Source: Paraplanobispora takensis (GTDB lineage: Bacteria; Actinomycetota; Actinomycetes; Streptosporangiales; Streptosporangiaceae). From it: DNA of 64,000 nt. Position numbers and translations under genes: made by a program. Below the pieces are notes generated by a model, which saw nothing but the letters and a program-made list of their open reading frames with translations, made no database searches and had not been told where the DNA came from. The DNA lies in NCBI RefSeq assembly GCF_016863195.1, contig NZ_BOOK01000013.1, positions 1 to 64,000 of the forward strand, in the 5' to 3' direction. Of the stretch, positions 41,585-49,751 are shown piece by piece (within the stretch, counting starts at the first letter, position 1; each line of letters starts with the position of its first letter).

Positions 41585-41790
41585 TCTGAACACTCCTGGC
41601 TCGATCTGAACGCCCACGAGTTCCGGTCACCCGGACCTCCCCGGCCCACAGCCACCCGAACACCCCGCTCCCTGCCCACCCACCCCGCCGTCATACTTGT
41701 TCCATCCCACACCCGGGGTTCACCCAGGTCCACCCCCTCCGGCCTCCGCGGCGCCGCCGTACGGCGGGGGACCGGTTCCCGCGGGAGCCC

Positions 41791-41796
41791 TAGGAT
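41791..41796 (+). promoter_or_regulatory. -10 box TAGGAT, leaderless start
   Basis: TAGGAT, 7 nt, GTG at 41804. The 219-nt divergent region to the PKS gene also has TATGAC on the minus strand near 41692 as a possible -10 for the PKS operon. Confidence 0.5.
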
Positions 41797-41803
41797 CGGT
41801 CCC

Positions 41804-42673
41804 GTGACGACGAGCGGACAGTCCCGGAGTGTCCACCGCTCCGGCCCGGCGGCGCTGCGGGGGCTGGCGCGGGCCTGCCATCCCGGGCCGACCGCCGCGG
41901 TCACGCTGCTGACGACGGCGCTCGCCGTGGCGAGCGGCCGTGACGTCGCCGGATGCGCGCTGGTGGCCGCGGCCGTGCTCGCCGGTCAGCTCTCCATCGG
42001 CTGGTGCAACGACGCCGTGGACGCCGGGAGGGACGCCGCGGCGGGGCGGCGGGACAAGCCGATCGTCAGCGGTGAGGTGGGCGTCCGGGCCGTGCGGGTC
42101 GCCGCGGTCGTCGCCCTCGTGCTGTGCGTACCGCTCTCCCTGGCCTCCGGGGTGCCCGCCGGGACCGCCCACCTCGTCGGCGTCGCCGCCGCCTGGGCCT
42201 ACGACCTCGGGATGAAGGCCACGGCGCTGTCCTGGGCCCCGTACGCCGTGGGGTTCGGGTCGCTGCCCGCGTTCGTCGCGCTCGGTCTGCCCGGTCATCC
42301 GCAGCCCGCCTGGTGGGCCGTCCTGGCCGGGGCGCTGCTCGGCTGCGGCGCCCACCTGGCCAACGTCCTTCCCGACATCTCCGACGACCTGGCCACCGGC
42401 GTACGCGGATGGCCGCAGCGGCTGGGGCCCGCCCGCGTCCGCGCGCTCATCCCGCTCCCGCTGCTCCTGGCGACCGGCCTGCTCGTCCTCGCCCCGCCCG
42501 GCCCGCCCGCCGCCGGCGCCTGGGCCGCCCTCGCCGCGGCCTGCGCGTTCGCGGGCGCCGGTCTCGTCCTGGGAGCCCGCTCACCGCGCGTCCCCTTCGC
42601 GGCGGCCATCGCCGTGGCGGCGGTCGACGTCGTTCTCCTGCTCGTCCAAGGCATCGGCATCACCGCTCCCTGA
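41804..42673 (+). CDS. UbiA-family prenyltransferase
   Basis: A 289-residue integral membrane protein with eight to nine helices and the two Asp-rich metal/diphosphate motifs: NDAVDAGRDAAAGRRDKP near residue 67 and DISDDLATGVRGWPQRLG near 190. UbiA enzymes transfer prenyl groups to aromatic or other acceptors. Its place beside a type III PKS operon suggests a phenolic lipid as acceptor, which is inference. GTG 41804 is set by a leaderless -10 box; there is no ribosome binding site. Confidence 0.88.
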   Translation: MTTSGQSRSVHRSGPAALRGLARACHPGPTAAVTLLTTALAVASGRDVAGCALVAAAVLAGQLSIGWCNDAVDAGRDAAAGRRDKPIVSGEVGVRAVRVAAVVALVLCVPLSLASGVPAGTAHLVGVAAAWAYDLGMKATALSWAPYAVGFGSLPAFVALGLPGHPQPAWWAVLAGALLGCGAHLANVLPDISDDLATGVRGWPQRLGPARVRALIPLPLLLATGLLVLAPPGPPAAGAWAALAAACAFAGAGLVLGARSPRVPFAAAIAVAAVDVVLLLVQGIGITAP

Positions 42674-42824
42674 CCCGGCGCGTCGCGGTGCCGTACGGGA
42701 AGATTCAGGGTATTTCAGCTGTTCAGAACCTTCGGGGCTGATTAATTCGGTTGCGTGAACACCACGCTTCTGGCGTTATTGGTCCCGTTCACAGCTTGAT
42801 CTACCGGAGGGAGGCGACGCGGAG

Positions 42825-44012
42825 ATGACGTACAACGAGGTGATGGGTGGCCGGGCGCCGATCCGCATGTGGGCCGACCCCGCGCAGGTCGAGCCGAACG
42901 TCATGCAGCAGCTGCGCAACGTCTCCAACCTGCCGTGGGTGCACGGGGTCGCGGTGATGCCGGACGTGCATCACGGCAAGGGCGCCACGGTCGGTTCGGT
43001 CATCGCCATGCGGGACGCGGTCTCGCCGGCGGCGGTGGGAGTGGACATCGGTTGCGGGATGACCGCGGTGAAGACCTCCTACAGGGTCGACAGCCTGCCC
43101 GACAACCTGGCGTACCTGCGCTCGAAGCTGGAGCAGGCCGTTCCGGTCGGGTTCGGTCACCACAAGCGGCCGGTCGACCCGACCAGGCTGCACGGCTTCA
43201 AGACCGCCGACTGGACGGAGTTCTGGAAGAGCTTCGACGGGCTGGCCTCCTCCGTGCACCCGAAGCGGGAGCGCGCCGAGGTGCAGATGGGCACGCTCGG
43301 GGGCGGCAACCACTTCCTCGAGGTCTGCGCCGACGACGAGGGCGTGGTCTGGGTGGTGCTCCACTCCGGGTCGCGCAACATCGGCAAGGAACTCGCCGAG
43401 CACCACATCGAGCAGGCACGGCGCCTGCCGCACAACCAGGACCTGCCGGACCGCGACCTCGCGGTGTTCGTCGGGGGCACGCCGCAGATGGACGCCTACC
43501 GCAGGGACCTGTTCTGGGCGCAGGACTACGCACGCCGTAACCGGGCGGTCATGATGGCCCTGGTCTGCGACGTGCTCCGGCGCCACCTGCCCGGCATCAC
43601 CTTCGAGCAGCCGATCTCCTGCCACCACAACTACGTGGCCGAGGAGCGGTACGACGACGTGGATGTGCTCGTCACCCGCAAGGGCGCGATCCGCGCGGGA
43701 TCCGGCGAGTTCGGCATCATCCCCGGCTCGATGGCGACCGGCACCTACATTGTGAAGGGCCTGGGCAACGCCGCAGCGTTCAACTCGGCCTCGCACGGTG
43801 CCGGTCGCCGGATGAGCAGGAACAAGGCCAAGAAGACCTTCAGCCTGGCGGACTTCAAGGCCCAGACCGAGGGCGTCGAGTGCCGCAAGGACACCGGGGT
43901 GATCGACGAGATCCCCGCCGCCTACAAGGACATCGAGTCGGTCATGGCCGCCCAGACCGACCTGGTTCAGGTCGTCGCCCACCTGCGCCAGCTCATCTGC
44001 ATCAAGGGCTGA
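42825..44012 (+). CDS. rtcB: RtcB-family RNA ligase
   Basis: A 395-residue RNA-splicing/repair ligase that joins 2',3'-cyclic phosphate or 3'-phosphate to 5'-OH ends, using GTP and Mn. Metal ligands are in MPDVHHGKGATVGS and VGVDIGCGM, LGGGNHFLEV and HSGSRNIGK; the guanylylated His is in SASHGAGRRMSR and a further His pair in SCHHNYVAEE. No archease or rtcA/rtcR lies beside it. GGAGGG is 12 nt before the ATG. The upstream 151 nt include an inverted GTGAAC/GTTCAC pair (42755 and 42787). It ends in a strong terminator. Confidence 0.95.
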   Translation: MTYNEVMGGRAPIRMWADPAQVEPNVMQQLRNVSNLPWVHGVAVMPDVHHGKGATVGSVIAMRDAVSPAAVGVDIGCGMTAVKTSYRVDSLPDNLAYLRSKLEQAVPVGFGHHKRPVDPTRLHGFKTADWTEFWKSFDGLASSVHPKRERAEVQMGTLGGGNHFLEVCADDEGVVWVVLHSGSRNIGKELAEHHIEQARRLPHNQDLPDRDLAVFVGGTPQMDAYRRDLFWAQDYARRNRAVMMALVCDVLRRHLPGITFEQPISCHHNYVAEERYDDVDVLVTRKGAIRAGSGEFGIIPGSMATGTYIVKGLGNAAAFNSASHGAGRRMSRNKAKKTFSLADFKAQTEGVECRKDTGVIDEIPAAYKDIESVMAAQTDLVQVVAHLRQLICIKG

Positions 44013-44025
44013 CCTGAGCCGAGAG

Positions 44026-44068
44026 CCTGCGCCGTACCAGCGGAACCTCCGCTGACCTGCGGCGCAGG
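44026..44068 (+). terminator. Two-tier terminator after rtcB
   Basis: Outer stem CCTGCGCCG (44026-44034)/CGGCGCAGG (44060-44068); inner stem AGCGGA (44039-44044)/TCCGCT (44048-44053) with loop ACC. Confidence 0.8.
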
Positions 44069-44084
44069 TCTCGTCGTTTCGCGA

Positions 44085-44465
44085 TCAGCCGGTCTGGACG
44101 GGATTCCGTTCGTCCGGGGTGCCGATGAGCGAGGCATCGGCTGGGTCGAAGATCGCTCCGACGTCGGTGAGCGAGGTGAGCCCGCCCGGCCCGGGGAAGG
44201 ACACGAGGTGTTCGGTGCCCCGGCCGGCGGGCCGATGGCGGCAGGCGCCCCGGCGGGCTCCGTTCACCAGCAGGCGGATCTTCATCCGGTCCGTCACCCG
44301 GCACAGCGCCTGGACCGCCTCGAACAGGTCGTCCCCCTGGGTTATGATCTTCGGCTCCGCATCGCTGTACGCGTCGACCTGGAAGGTCGGCATCCACAGC
44401 TCACTCTTGCGGATAGTCACCCGCGCGTGTGCCGGTTCGCCGTCGCGCAGGATGCCGATCTCCAT
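44085..44465 (-). CDS. Small protein of unknown function
   Basis: A 126-residue cytoplasmic protein. It begins MEIGILRDGEPAHARVTIRK and reads as a beta-rich domain (ELWMPTFQVDAYSDAEPK, then ALCRVTDRMKIRLLVNGARR). No motif is recognised. It overlaps the preceding zinc-ribbon gene by 49 nt on the same strand, so the two are likely co-expressed. The start ATG 44465 is preceded by GGATG-type sequence only; the choice rests on protein-like composition. Confidence 0.5.
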   Translation of the reverse strand: MEIGILRDGEPAHARVTIRKSELWMPTFQVDAYSDAEPKIITQGDDLFEAVQALCRVTDRMKIRLLVNGARRGACRHRPAGRGTEHLVSFPGPGGLTSLTDVGAIFDPADASLIGTPDERNPVQTG

Positions 44466-44731
44466 GGCATCCCGTGGAGGATGTTCCCCCACCGCTGGTC
44501 CGGCCCCGGTACTTCGCGGTACCTGGTGTCGCACGCCGGACATGCCAGTCTCTCCGGTTCGGGCATGCAACCGCCGTAAACCAACAGCCCGGCCCGCCGA
44601 TCCCGTTCCACCTCTTCGTCGTAGAGCAGGTAGCCGTACAACAACGGAGCCAGCCTGCCCACGTCGCAGCGGGGGCACAACGGGCGCCGGTCTTCCGCCT
44701 CACCGCCGGCCTCACCCTCGATGTGATCCAT
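44417..44731 (-). CDS. Small zinc-ribbon protein
   Basis: A 104-residue protein with two Cys pairs set for zinc: RRPLCPRCDVGRLAP near residue 17 and ERLACPACDTRYREV near 62, separated by an aromatic segment (LLYGYLLYDEEVERD). This layout is that of a single split zinc ribbon. Role unknown. ATG 44731 is preferred over 44758 because the extra nine residues are not conserved-looking. The gene for the 126-residue protein follows with overlap. Confidence 0.55.
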   Translation of the reverse strand: MDHIEGEAGGEAEDRRPLCPRCDVGRLAPLLYGYLLYDEEVERDRRAGLLVYGGCMPEPERLACPACDTRYREVPGPDQRWGNILHGMPWRSASCATANRHTRG

Positions 44732-44818
44732 CTCAACCCCCTCGCTTCGGCGGATCATCCGAGCCCGATCGGAAGCAGCGGACGAGGGGACACGGATCGG
44801 CGTCGCCGCGGATGAGTC

Positions 44819-45010
44819 TCAGTCACCCCGCCAGATATAGAAGATCACGCTTGTGGTCGGCTTGGAGGTGGATGCCGGCGCCGGTTCATTACTCCATGTG
44901 CCGTTATATCGATTAATGCTCTGAGGGAGAGTGGATCGTTTCCGGAAGGTGTTGAAGGCCAGCTCAAGGTAAGTTTCGGGATCATTCGGACTGCTTCTAA
45001 ATGGTTTGCC
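44819..45010 (-). pseudogene. C-terminal gene remnant without a start
   Basis: In the 336-nt stretch between the zinc-ribbon gene and the esterase, the minus strand has an open frame that reads like a natural protein end (NDPETYLELAFNTFRKRS, then LPQSINRYNGTWSNE and SVIFYIWRGD before TGA at 44819). No ATG, GTG or TTG occurs in frame at a useful place upstream, and the codons are more AT-rich than elsewhere. It is most simply the tail of a gene whose front was lost. I do not recognise the family. The upstream limit is uncertain. Confidence 0.45.
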
Positions 45011-45067
45011 CGCGGATAGCGCGCGCTGGGATGCTCGGCCCAGCAGGAACGGGGAGGAGGCCGCGAA

Positions 45068-46597
45068 ATGGCCGTCACCGCATTCGGCAAGCCGTCCGAT
45101 TCCGAGCCGGAGGTCCGTACGACGGCCGGCGTCCTTCGCGGGGGCAGGGAGGCCGGCCTGGCGGTCTTCCGCGGCATCCCGTTCGCCGAGCCGCCGGTCG
45201 GCGCCCTCCGTTTCGCCGCGCCGCAGCCGGTGCGCGGCTGGGACGGTGTGCGCCCGGCGGTCGCGTACGGCCCGCCGCCCCCGCAGTCCGGTGTGCTCGG
45301 GATGTCCGGGGACACCGCGGGCGACGACTGGTTGACGATCAACGTCTGGACACCGGACCCGGATCCGGCGGCAGGGCTCCCGGTGATGGTGTGGATCCCC
45401 GGCGGCGCTTACGCCCTGGGCGACTCCAGCCTCCCGGAGTACGACGGCGGGCGCCTGGCCGGGAGCGGGACCGTGGTCGCGACCCTCAACTACCGTCTCG
45501 GCGTCGAGGGCTTCGCGCAGATCGACGGAGCCCCGGCCAACCGGGGACTGCTCGACCAGGTCGCGGCCCTGCAGTGGGTACGGGACAACATCCGGATGTT
45601 CGGCGGCGACCCGGACCGGGTCACGGTCTTCGGGCAGTCGGCGGGCGGCGGATCGGTCGCCGCGCTGCTGGCCATGCCGCGCGCAGCCGGGCTCTTCCGC
45701 CGGGCGATCGCGCAGAGCGTGCCGGGGACGTTCTTCTCACCGGAGCTGGCCGCCGACATCGCTGCGGCCTGCGCCGCCGAGCTGGGAGTACGGCCCACGG
45801 TGTCGGGCCTGTCGGCGGTGGCCCCGGCCCGGCTGCCCGCCGCCGGTGACGCGATCTTCGCCAAGACGCTCCAGTGGCGGGAACGCTGGGGACAGATCGC
45901 ACACCGGCCGATCCCGTTCGCACCGGTCGTCGACGGTGACGTCCTGCCGGCGACCCCTTGGCGGGCACTGGCTGACGGCGCCGCCCGGGACGTCGGGCTT
46001 CTCGTCGGGCACACTCGCGACGAGCACCGGTTGTTCAGCCTGATCGACGGCGTGCTCGGCCAGGTCACGCACGAGCAGAGCGAGACCGCTCTGCACCTGC
46101 TCGCCCCCGGCCCTGACGGCGCACGCCGGTACCGGGAGGCATTCCCGGACGCGACCGACGAGGAGCTGTACGAACTGGTCAACGCGGACTGGTTGTTCCG
46201 CATGCCGAGCCTCCACCTCGCCGAGGCGCAGGTCACCGGCGGCGGCCGGGCCCATCTCTACGAACTGACCTGGTCCGCCCCGGGAGCGGGCGGCGGCCTC
46301 GGCGCCTGTCACGGCCTGGACGTGCCGCTCGTCTTCGGCAACCTCGGCAGCGGACGGCCCGCCATGCTGATCGGTGACCCGCCCTCCCCGGCGGCTGAGG
46401 AGCTGTCCGCGCGGATGCGCGGGGCGTGGACGGCGTTCGCCGCTCACGGCGACCCGGGCTGGCCTCCGTACGACGCCGACCGCCGTCTCGCACAGCTCTT
46501 CGACACGCCGCCGACGGTCACCGCCTACCCGGAAGAGACCTCACGGCTGCTGTGGCGGGACCACACCTTCCCGGCGCTCCCGCTGCTCGCGCGGTGA
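45068..46597 (+). CDS. Carboxylesterase/lipase family protein (type B)
   Basis: A 509-residue alpha/beta hydrolase of the para-nitrobenzyl esterase/cholinesterase family, without signal peptide. FRGIPFAEPPVGALRF near the start, oxyanion segment VWIPGGAYALGDS, nucleophile Ser in FGQSAGGGSVAALLAM near 195 and His in GACHGLDVPLVFGNL near 415. It hydrolyses small carboxylic esters; natural substrate unknown. GGAGGAGG lies before the ATG. It stands alone downstream of a gene remnant. Confidence 0.92.
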   Translation: MAVTAFGKPSDSEPEVRTTAGVLRGGREAGLAVFRGIPFAEPPVGALRFAAPQPVRGWDGVRPAVAYGPPPPQSGVLGMSGDTAGDDWLTINVWTPDPDPAAGLPVMVWIPGGAYALGDSSLPEYDGGRLAGSGTVVATLNYRLGVEGFAQIDGAPANRGLLDQVAALQWVRDNIRMFGGDPDRVTVFGQSAGGGSVAALLAMPRAAGLFRRAIAQSVPGTFFSPELAADIAAACAAELGVRPTVSGLSAVAPARLPAAGDAIFAKTLQWRERWGQIAHRPIPFAPVVDGDVLPATPWRALADGAARDVGLLVGHTRDEHRLFSLIDGVLGQVTHEQSETALHLLAPGPDGARRYREAFPDATDEELYELVNADWLFRMPSLHLAEAQVTGGGRAHLYELTWSAPGAGGGLGACHGLDVPLVFGNLGSGRPAMLIGDPPSPAAEELSARMRGAWTAFAAHGDPGWPPYDADRRLAQLFDTPPTVTAYPEETSRLLWRDHTFPALPLLAR

Positions 46598-46657
46598 TCA
46601 GTCCCGTGCGAACCACGAACGCCGATCCGGGAACCGGGCTGCCTGACGCCTGACCAC

Positions 46658-46819
46658 TTATGCCTGCTCCGGCAGGGAGAGGGCGGCTGTTCTGCCCGCG
46701 CCCCACACTCGCACCCGGATGCGCCTGCGGCAGCCGCCCGAGCCGGGCGCGCACCGGATTTCGGCCTTCCACACGAACTCGTGCCCGCTGACGCACAGCT
46801 TCCGCAGCCTCGTCCTCAC
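46658..46819 (-). CDS. Truncated small protein coupled to the SnoaL-like gene
   Basis: A 53-residue frame starting with GTG that overlaps the stop of the upstream SnoaL-like gene (GTGA), reading RTRLRKLCVSGHEFVWKAE then IRVRVWGAGR and a stop after SLPEQA. The pattern RLR-L-V-G--F-W-AEIR followed by IRVRVWGAG is one I recall from longer (about 100-residue) actinobacterial hypothetical proteins, so this copy seems shortened at the end by a premature TAA. Function unknown. It is too short to be certain it is expressed. Confidence 0.5.
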   Translation of the reverse strand: MRTRLRKLCVSGHEFVWKAEIRCAPGSGGCRRRIRVRVWGAGRTAALSLPEQA

Positions 46820-47211
46820 TGCACCGACCTCGGTTTCACGCCGAAAGGGTTGTCGATGACATATCGCCAGCGTCCATCGTGCCCGCGCCGGGCGACGTCG
46901 GTGGCGGTGCCCTCGATGTGCACGGGGAGGCCGTCGGGATCCGCGCCGTCGATGGCCCAGTCGACGATCAGCAGGGCGATGTCGCCGGTGGTGTAGACGT
47001 GCCGAGGCCGGACGGTGATCGGCAGTCCGAGACTCAGGAACCGTTCGTTGGCGGCATGGGCCTCCCGGCCGGTCAGCGGCGAGCCCGGTTCCGGGACGAA
47101 CACCGCCCCGTTCTCGTAGACCTCCGCCACCGCCTGCGCGTCACCGGTGTTGAACCGTTCGGCGAACACGGCGGGCACGTCCTCGGGGCGTTCGGCAAGC
47201 TGCCGCATCAT
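46816..47211 (-). CDS. SnoaL/NTF2-like (YybH-type) protein
   Basis: A 131-residue cone-shaped NTF2-fold protein (FAERFNTGDAQAVAEVYENG, then FVPEPGSPLTGREAHAANERFL and a C-terminal strand GRWRYVIDNPFG). Such proteins bind or isomerise small hydrophobic ligands or serve as stress-linked proteins; the substrate is unknown. ATG 47211 follows GGAAGG. It is divergent from the HxlR regulator at 47274 (62 nt between), and is therefore the likely regulated gene. Confidence 0.82.
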   Translation of the reverse strand: MMRQLAERPEDVPAVFAERFNTGDAQAVAEVYENGAVFVPEPGSPLTGREAHAANERFLSLGLPITVRPRHVYTTGDIALLIVDWAIDGADPDGLPVHIEGTATDVARRGHDGRWRYVIDNPFGVKPRSVQ

Positions 47212-47273
47212 CGATGCACGTCCTTCCGGAAGGTAGAAATCAGTCAGACGCGGCAACGCTAGGAGGCGCTCTC

Positions 47274-47669
47274 GTGACTCACCAAACGGTTGGTTACCCG
47301 GCCCGGCCGGGCCTGCCCGACGACCCTCGGGCGAACGTCGCCGAACCGACTCCGTCCTGCCCGGTGGAGATCGCCCTCGCCGCCCTGCACGGCCGCTGGA
47401 CGACCCTGGTGATCCGCGAATTCCTGCGGGGCGACCGTACTTTCACCGAACTCCGCCAGGCCCTGCCCGCCCTGTCGGACAAGGTCCTGTCCGATCGGCT
47501 GGCGCACCTGACGGAGATCGGCGTGCTCGAGCGCCGCCGTCAGCCCGGCTGGCCGCCCCGGGTCCACTACACGCTCACCCCGCACGGACGCCGCCTCGGT
47601 CCCGTCCTGCAAGCCCTGTGGGACTGGGGCGTACAGCACCGGCCGCCCTCTCCGAGCGACATCCGATAA
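47274..47669 (+). CDS. HxlR-family transcriptional regulator
   Basis: A 131-residue winged-helix DNA-binding protein with the family core SCPVEIALAALHGRWTTLVI, REFLRGDRTFTELRQAL and LSDKVLSDRLAHLTEIGVLE. The conserved Cys (SCPVE) near residue 28 is at the position where redox-sensing HxlR proteins carry one. It starts with GTG after AGGAGG. It is divergent from the SnoaL-like gene and probably regulates it. Confidence 0.9.
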   Translation: MTHQTVGYPARPGLPDDPRANVAEPTPSCPVEIALAALHGRWTTLVIREFLRGDRTFTELRQALPALSDKVLSDRLAHLTEIGVLERRRQPGWPPRVHYTLTPHGRRLGPVLQALWDWGVQHRPPSPSDIR

Positions 47670-47728
47670 CGGCGACTCCGCGCCATCGCCGAGATCGTGA
47701 GGCAGGTGGTGAACTGAGGGCGGGGCCC

Positions 47729-48154
47729 GTCGTTGACGCATGGGCCGGGGCATGGTGGAGTGCCCCGGTGGCCGACACCGCCGACACCGTCGACACCGCC
47801 CACGCCGTCTACCGCTGGCTGAAGAACCACCGCGACGGGCGCGCCACCGAGGCCCGCCTGGATGCGGCCGAGAGCATCCCTCCACTGCTGACCTGCGTCT
47901 TCGCCCTCTGCGGCCGGGTCCGCCCGTACAACAGACATCTCGCCTGGGAACTGCGGAACCATCCTCTCGGACCGCCCGCCTGGCACCACGAACGGCTGCT
48001 GCCGCTCCTGGAGGGCGTCCTGTCGCACGCCGATCCGCAGGCCGCCCGCCGGCTCTTCCTGGATGTGGAACCGCTCGCCCGCGCCGCCGGTCACGGCCCC
48101 GTCCTGGACGCCTGGGGCGAGGACCTCCGTCTCCTGCGGCGAGACCCCGGCTGA
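47729..48154 (+). pseudogene. C-terminal remnant of a nucleotidyltransferase-family protein
   Basis: About 141 codons that read as the helical second half of an actinobacterial nucleotidyltransferase-domain protein (VYRWLKNHRDG, then LLTCVFALCGRVRPYNRHLA and GHGPVLDAWGEDLRLLRR). The catalytic N-terminal part with GSxxRG and D-x-D is missing, and no convincing start with ribosome site is present. I therefore call it a truncated relic. It ends at a strong terminator. A short stand-alone helical protein is the alternative. Confidence 0.55.
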
Positions 48155-48156
48155 AG

Positions 48157-48203
48157 ACGCCTGCGCCGCAGCGGCGGAGGTTCCGTCGCTGCGGCGCAGG
48201 CGT
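48157..48203. terminator. 17-bp bidirectional terminator
   Basis: ACGCCTGCGCCGCAGCG (48157-48173) pairs perfectly with 48187-48203 around a 13-nt loop, between the nucleotidyltransferase relic and the convergent RTX-like gene. Confidence 0.88.
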
Positions 48204-48242
48204 GGTACGTGTGCGGTTCTGTCAGAATCCCTCAGCCAAGAG

Positions 48243-49061
48243 TCACTCGACACCGGCGCGTTCGGTCAGCTCGCAGTTGATCCTGCTGTCCAGCGCGCGG
48301 TCGTCGACGACGATGGTGTCGGCGGTGCCGGGAGCGCCGAGCCCGCCGTCGCAGTCGATCTGGGTCTCGGTGTTCCCGTCGTTGGCGAAGATCTTGTCGT
48401 TGGCGGCGCCGCCCCGCATGGTGTCGCGGGCGCCGAGCCCCTTGATCTGGTTCGCCGCGAGGTCGCCGATCAGCGTGTCGCTGAAGCTGGTGCCGGTCAC
48501 GTCCTCCACCTGTACGAAGTCCGCGTCGTTCTTGGCGGGACGTCCGTCGTCGGCGCCGAGGCCCAGGGTCACGTCGACCGCCTCGCTCATGCCCCGGTAG
48601 TCCGCGTGGTCCCGGGCACCGGCGTCGCCGATCACCCGGAGCGTGCTGAGGCCGGAGTCGGCGTAACTGAGCGCGAAGGTGTCGTCGCCGGAGCCGCCGC
48701 GGATCTCGCCGTTGAAGGTGCGCTGGACGGTGGCGCGGTCGTTGCCGCCCCCCAGGTTGAAGCGGATCTCGGTGACCGCGCTGCAGCGCGCCTGGGTCGA
48801 GTCGACGAACGTGGTACAGCCGGCGCCGGGGGTCAGGGTCACCGAGTCGTCGACCACCACCACACCACCGGCCTCCTTGCTCAGCCGCAGCTGGTTGGCG
48901 TTGTCGGAGCCGGTGTAGACGAGCACGGTCCTGCCGCTCTCCACCCTGATCTCGACGGCGGAGTTGACGGCGGCCTGGCTCGGGGTGGCCAGCAGGCCCG
49001 CGCCCGCGGTGGAGGCGGCGGCCAGCAGCGCCAGGCGGGCCAGGTTCTTACGGATAGACAT
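48243..49061 (-). CDS. Secreted RTX-like calcium-binding protein
   Basis: A 272-residue exported protein: signal peptide (LARLALLAAASTAGAGLLAT, cleavage after SQA near 30) and then beta-roll forming motifs GGGNDRATV, GGSGDDTFAL, GLGARDTM, GGAANDKIF, variants of the GGxGxDxUx nonapeptide that binds calcium. Cys residues (GAGCTTF, ARCSAV, DCDGG, NCEL) may form disulfides. No enzyme domain is seen. It is alone, divergent from the gene at 49205. Confidence 0.85.
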   Translation of the reverse strand: MSIRKNLARLALLAAASTAGAGLLATPSQAAVNSAVEIRVESGRTVLVYTGSDNANQLRLSKEAGGVVVVDDSVTLTPGAGCTTFVDSTQARCSAVTEIRFNLGGGNDRATVQRTFNGEIRGGSGDDTFALSYADSGLSTLRVIGDAGARDHADYRGMSEAVDVTLGLGADDGRPAKNDADFVQVEDVTGTSFSDTLIGDLAANQIKGLGARDTMRGGAANDKIFANDGNTETQIDCDGGLGAPGTADTIVVDDRALDSRINCELTERAGVE

Positions 49062-49192
49062 CGTTCTTTCCTCGGGTTGGTGTTCGGTCTGCGTTCAGGG
49101 ACCAGGACGCTCCAGCGGAACGCACCATTCCGCTACCCGCCAAAAGACGCACAAGGGAGGGGAACCCGATCCGGCCCCCCTGCGTCCGCCGG

Positions 49193-49198
49193 TAGGGT
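49193..49198 (+). promoter_or_regulatory. -10 box TAGGGT, leaderless start
   Basis: TAGGGT, 6 nt, ATG at 49205; no ribosome site is present. Confidence 0.45.
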
Positions 49199-49204
49199 GC
49201 GGGC

Positions 49205-49702
49205 ATGCCCCACCGGATCTGCGCCCTCGTCATCGCCGGAGAGGTGGACGCCGAGCGGGCCCGCGCGGTGGGCCTGCACGCCGTGCTCCTCCACGAGGGC
49301 ATCGGCGTGTTCCCCGTCGATCACTACTTCTCGGCCTACTGGGCCGCGACGCGCGGCAACGAGGCGTCGCTCGACCTGCCCGCTCGCTGCCGCACCGGCG
49401 TCTTCCCGGCGGAGGCGGTGCTGTACGACCTCGTCCGCGAGGTGACCGGTACGGACGAGCCGCTGTTCGCGATCATCCAGACGGAGTACTTCGGCGGCGT
49501 CGGAGACCAGTGGGCCGCGGCGTTCGCCGGGGAGAGACGGCTGACGACCGATGAGGCGTCGATCAACGAGGCGCTCGCCGCGCTCGGTGTGCGGGCGTCC
49601 GGCGCGGCGGACGAGTTCGACGTGATCGGTCTCGGTACGTTCCGGAGCAATCCTGATCACCTGGACCGCTACGGCGACCTGTGCGACGAACTCGGCGTCT
49701 GA
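49205..49702 (+). CDS. Protein of unknown function
   Basis: A 165-residue soluble protein. It reads as alternating helices and strands (HRICALVIAGEVDAERARAV, VFPVDHYFSAYWAAT, LFAIIQTEYFGGVGDQWAA, then FDVIGLGTFRSNPDHLDRYG). I do not recognise a family. It lies 49 nt before the second large helical-repeat gene and on the same strand, but the latter has its own promoter. Starts at ATG 49205. Confidence 0.6.
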   Translation: MPHRICALVIAGEVDAERARAVGLHAVLLHEGIGVFPVDHYFSAYWAATRGNEASLDLPARCRTGVFPAEAVLYDLVREVTGTDEPLFAIIQTEYFGGVGDQWAAAFAGERRLTTDEASINEALAALGVRASGAADEFDVIGLGTFRSNPDHLDRYGDLCDELGV

Positions 49703-49721
49703 GCGTCCGCCCCGGGCGGAA

Positions 49722-49744
49722 ATGTCGGCACGGGTGGTTAACGT
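49722..49744 (+). promoter_or_regulatory. PafBC/RecA-NDp-type promoter of copy 2
   Basis: TGTCGG at 49723-49728, 10 nt, TAACGT at 49739-49744, 7 nt, GTG at 49752: the same motif bases and the same spacing as before the paralog at 1620. Surrounding bases differ, so conservation is confined to the motif. Confidence 0.65.
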
Positions 49745-49751
49745 CCCCGCT

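Noticed and set aside
42755-42792. GTGAAC/GTTCAC inverted pair upstream of rtcB
   Set aside because: Arms of 6 bp with 26 nt between are too weak to call an operator or hairpin.
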